DNA from: a virus
Strand: one strand, 5' to 3'
DNA: 48,981 nt
IMG/VR virus record: IMGVR_UViG_3300045971_000856
Span: 1-48,981 of that record
The position numbers and the translations under genes were made by a program. Positions 48,397 through 48,981 of the stretch are shown in pieces. Every line of letters starts with the position of its first letter. Position 1 is the first letter of the stretch. The notes under the pieces are model-generated. The model was not told the DNA's origin, did not search any database, and worked only from the letters and a program-made list of their open reading frames with translations.

Positions 48397-48469
48397 GTTA
48401 TACAAAAGTATTAAATAGTTATACATAAAAGTATAGTTTTACAGAATAATTATACTATTTAGTATAATT
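48397..48469. promoter_or_regulatory. Operator cluster and early promoter between repressor and early operon
   Basis: Three palindromes resemble those near 35.1 kb. One has core 48399-48412 with a 4-bp spacer. One has TATAC (48420-48424) N6 GTATA (48431-48435) and shares 21 consecutive bases with the reverse complement of the left site 1. One has perfect 8-base arms AATTATAC (48448-48455) and GTATAATT (48462-48469). On the minus strand TACTTTTG (48403-48410) is a perfect -7 box for the early operon, covered by the first palindrome. Confidence 0.8.
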
Positions 48470-48485
48470 TAAAATCATTCTAAAC

Positions 48486-48812
48486 ATGGGGTTTTCAAAA
48501 AAAATAAAAGAATTCTTTGATAGCAAGGGTTTGACACAAAGAGACGTAGGTAAAATAATGGATAACTATAACGAACAGATGGTTAGTCGTTATATGAATA
48601 GCGATGAAATTTCCGCTACATTCATTAAGAAAATTGCAAAGTATTTCCCCGACGCGGATATCGACTATTTAATACGTGAAGAAAATGATACAAATAATGT
48701 TTTAAACGAACCGAGCGATTCTTACAACACCGAAGCGGTGCAATTGGTAGTTGAAATAGAGGAAAGATTAAATAAATTAAAAGAAATTTTGGCACTAAAA
48801 TGTCACCAATAA
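48486..48812 (+). CDS. HTH repressor (Cro/CI-type), probable lysogeny regulator
   Basis: 108 residues. HTH at about residues 15-45 (LTQRDVGKIM, then QMVSRYMNSD), then a linker and a C-terminal helix (VQLVVEIEERLNKLKEILAL) fit for dimerisation. Divergent from the early operon with TATAC-N6-GTATA operators between. No LexA-like peptidase domain, so induction would need an antirepressor, which the KilA-N/P22_AR_N pair could supply. Confidence 0.82.
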   Translation: MGFSKKIKEFFDSKGLTQRDVGKIMDNYNEQMVSRYMNSDEISATFIKKIAKYFPDADIDYLIREENDTNNVLNEPSDSYNTEAVQLVVEIEERLNKLKEILALKCHQ

Positions 48813-48854
48813 AAAACGAAGTCAATAATAACGTGCCTTGACGAGTGTGTCAGT

Positions 48855-48981
48855 AATCCTTCTGCCTTCACAAATGGCTATAGTTAGCTAAAAAACAAGT
48901 GCACATACAGGTCGTGAGACCAAGTATAGTGCGCTTTTTTCTTTTTTAACTATTTAATGATAGCCTTATGATGAATGCTTC
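48855..48981 (+). repeat. Attachment-site direct repeat, right copy
   Basis: Identical to 111-237 over 127 bases up to the end of the window. It includes the terminator hairpin (48897-48949) but only 16 bases of the tRNA. What follows in the genome is not visible, so it cannot be said whether this is attR or the attP junction of a circular phage. Confidence 0.9.

Overview
The window is an almost complete temperate phage genome integrated next to a tRNA-Arg(UCU) gene in a low-GC Bacteroidetes host, most likely a member of the Flavobacteriaceae. Three things point there: AT-rich DNA, several promoters with the Bacteroidetes TAnnTTTG -7 box, and protein families common in Flavobacterium and Bacteroides prophages (DUF3127-like, KilA-N/P22_AR_N, Bacteroidetes-type portal and terminase). 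A 1423-residue tape measure protein and no recognisable tail sheath suggest a siphovirus-like particle. A 127-base perfect repeat (111-237 and 48855-48981) gives a genome period of 48,744 bp.

Layout. Left edge (1-240): end of a probable tRNA-Pro, tRNA-Arg, terminator, attachment repeat. A rightward tyrosine integrase follows (224-1411). Almost everything else runs leftward. At the right end a rightward HTH repressor (48486-48812) is divergent from the early operon. From 48.4 kb down to 35.8 kb the early operon encodes a regulator with a LuxR-like HTH, a coiled-coil protein, a primase-helicase, a small P-loop ATPase, an OB-fold protein, a Tad2-like anti-Thoeris candidate, a YopX-like protein, several small proteins and two DNA methyltransferases. 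It ends at a bidirectional terminator (35830-35857). A 490-bp gene-free region (35045-35535) carries repressor-type operators and a cluster of TGTAA repeats.

The late genes run leftward from 35 kb to 1.4 kb: tail fibre unit (35.0-30.3 kb), lysis unit (30.1-28.2), capsid unit with S49 protease, major capsid and candidate tail-tube protein (28.2-24.3), packaging unit with both terminase subunits (24.2-18.9), portal and neck unit (17.3-12.4), chaperone-position genes (11.1-10.5), and tape measure plus tail-tip genes (9.3-1.4). Three small self-contained islets lie between them: a rightward SymE-like toxin cluster (17.8-18.7 kb), a lipoprotein/membrane-protein pair (11.4-12.3 kb) and a KilA-N/P22_AR_N antirepressor pair (9.4-10.3 kb).

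Regulation is the most striking part. Five late units start with the same element, TGTCACA, exactly 21 bp before a -7 box and usually just after a terminator, which looks like a phage-specific late promoter. A second palindrome, TATAC-N6-GTATA, occurs in two three-site clusters 13 kb apart (early promoter and fibre-unit promoter) and is the likely repressor operator. A third palindrome, TTCCGTA-N4-TACGGAA, lies before a 62-residue HTH gene and before the SymE islet. Together these suggest three separate control circuits. All functions are inferred from motifs read by eye; no database search was possible.
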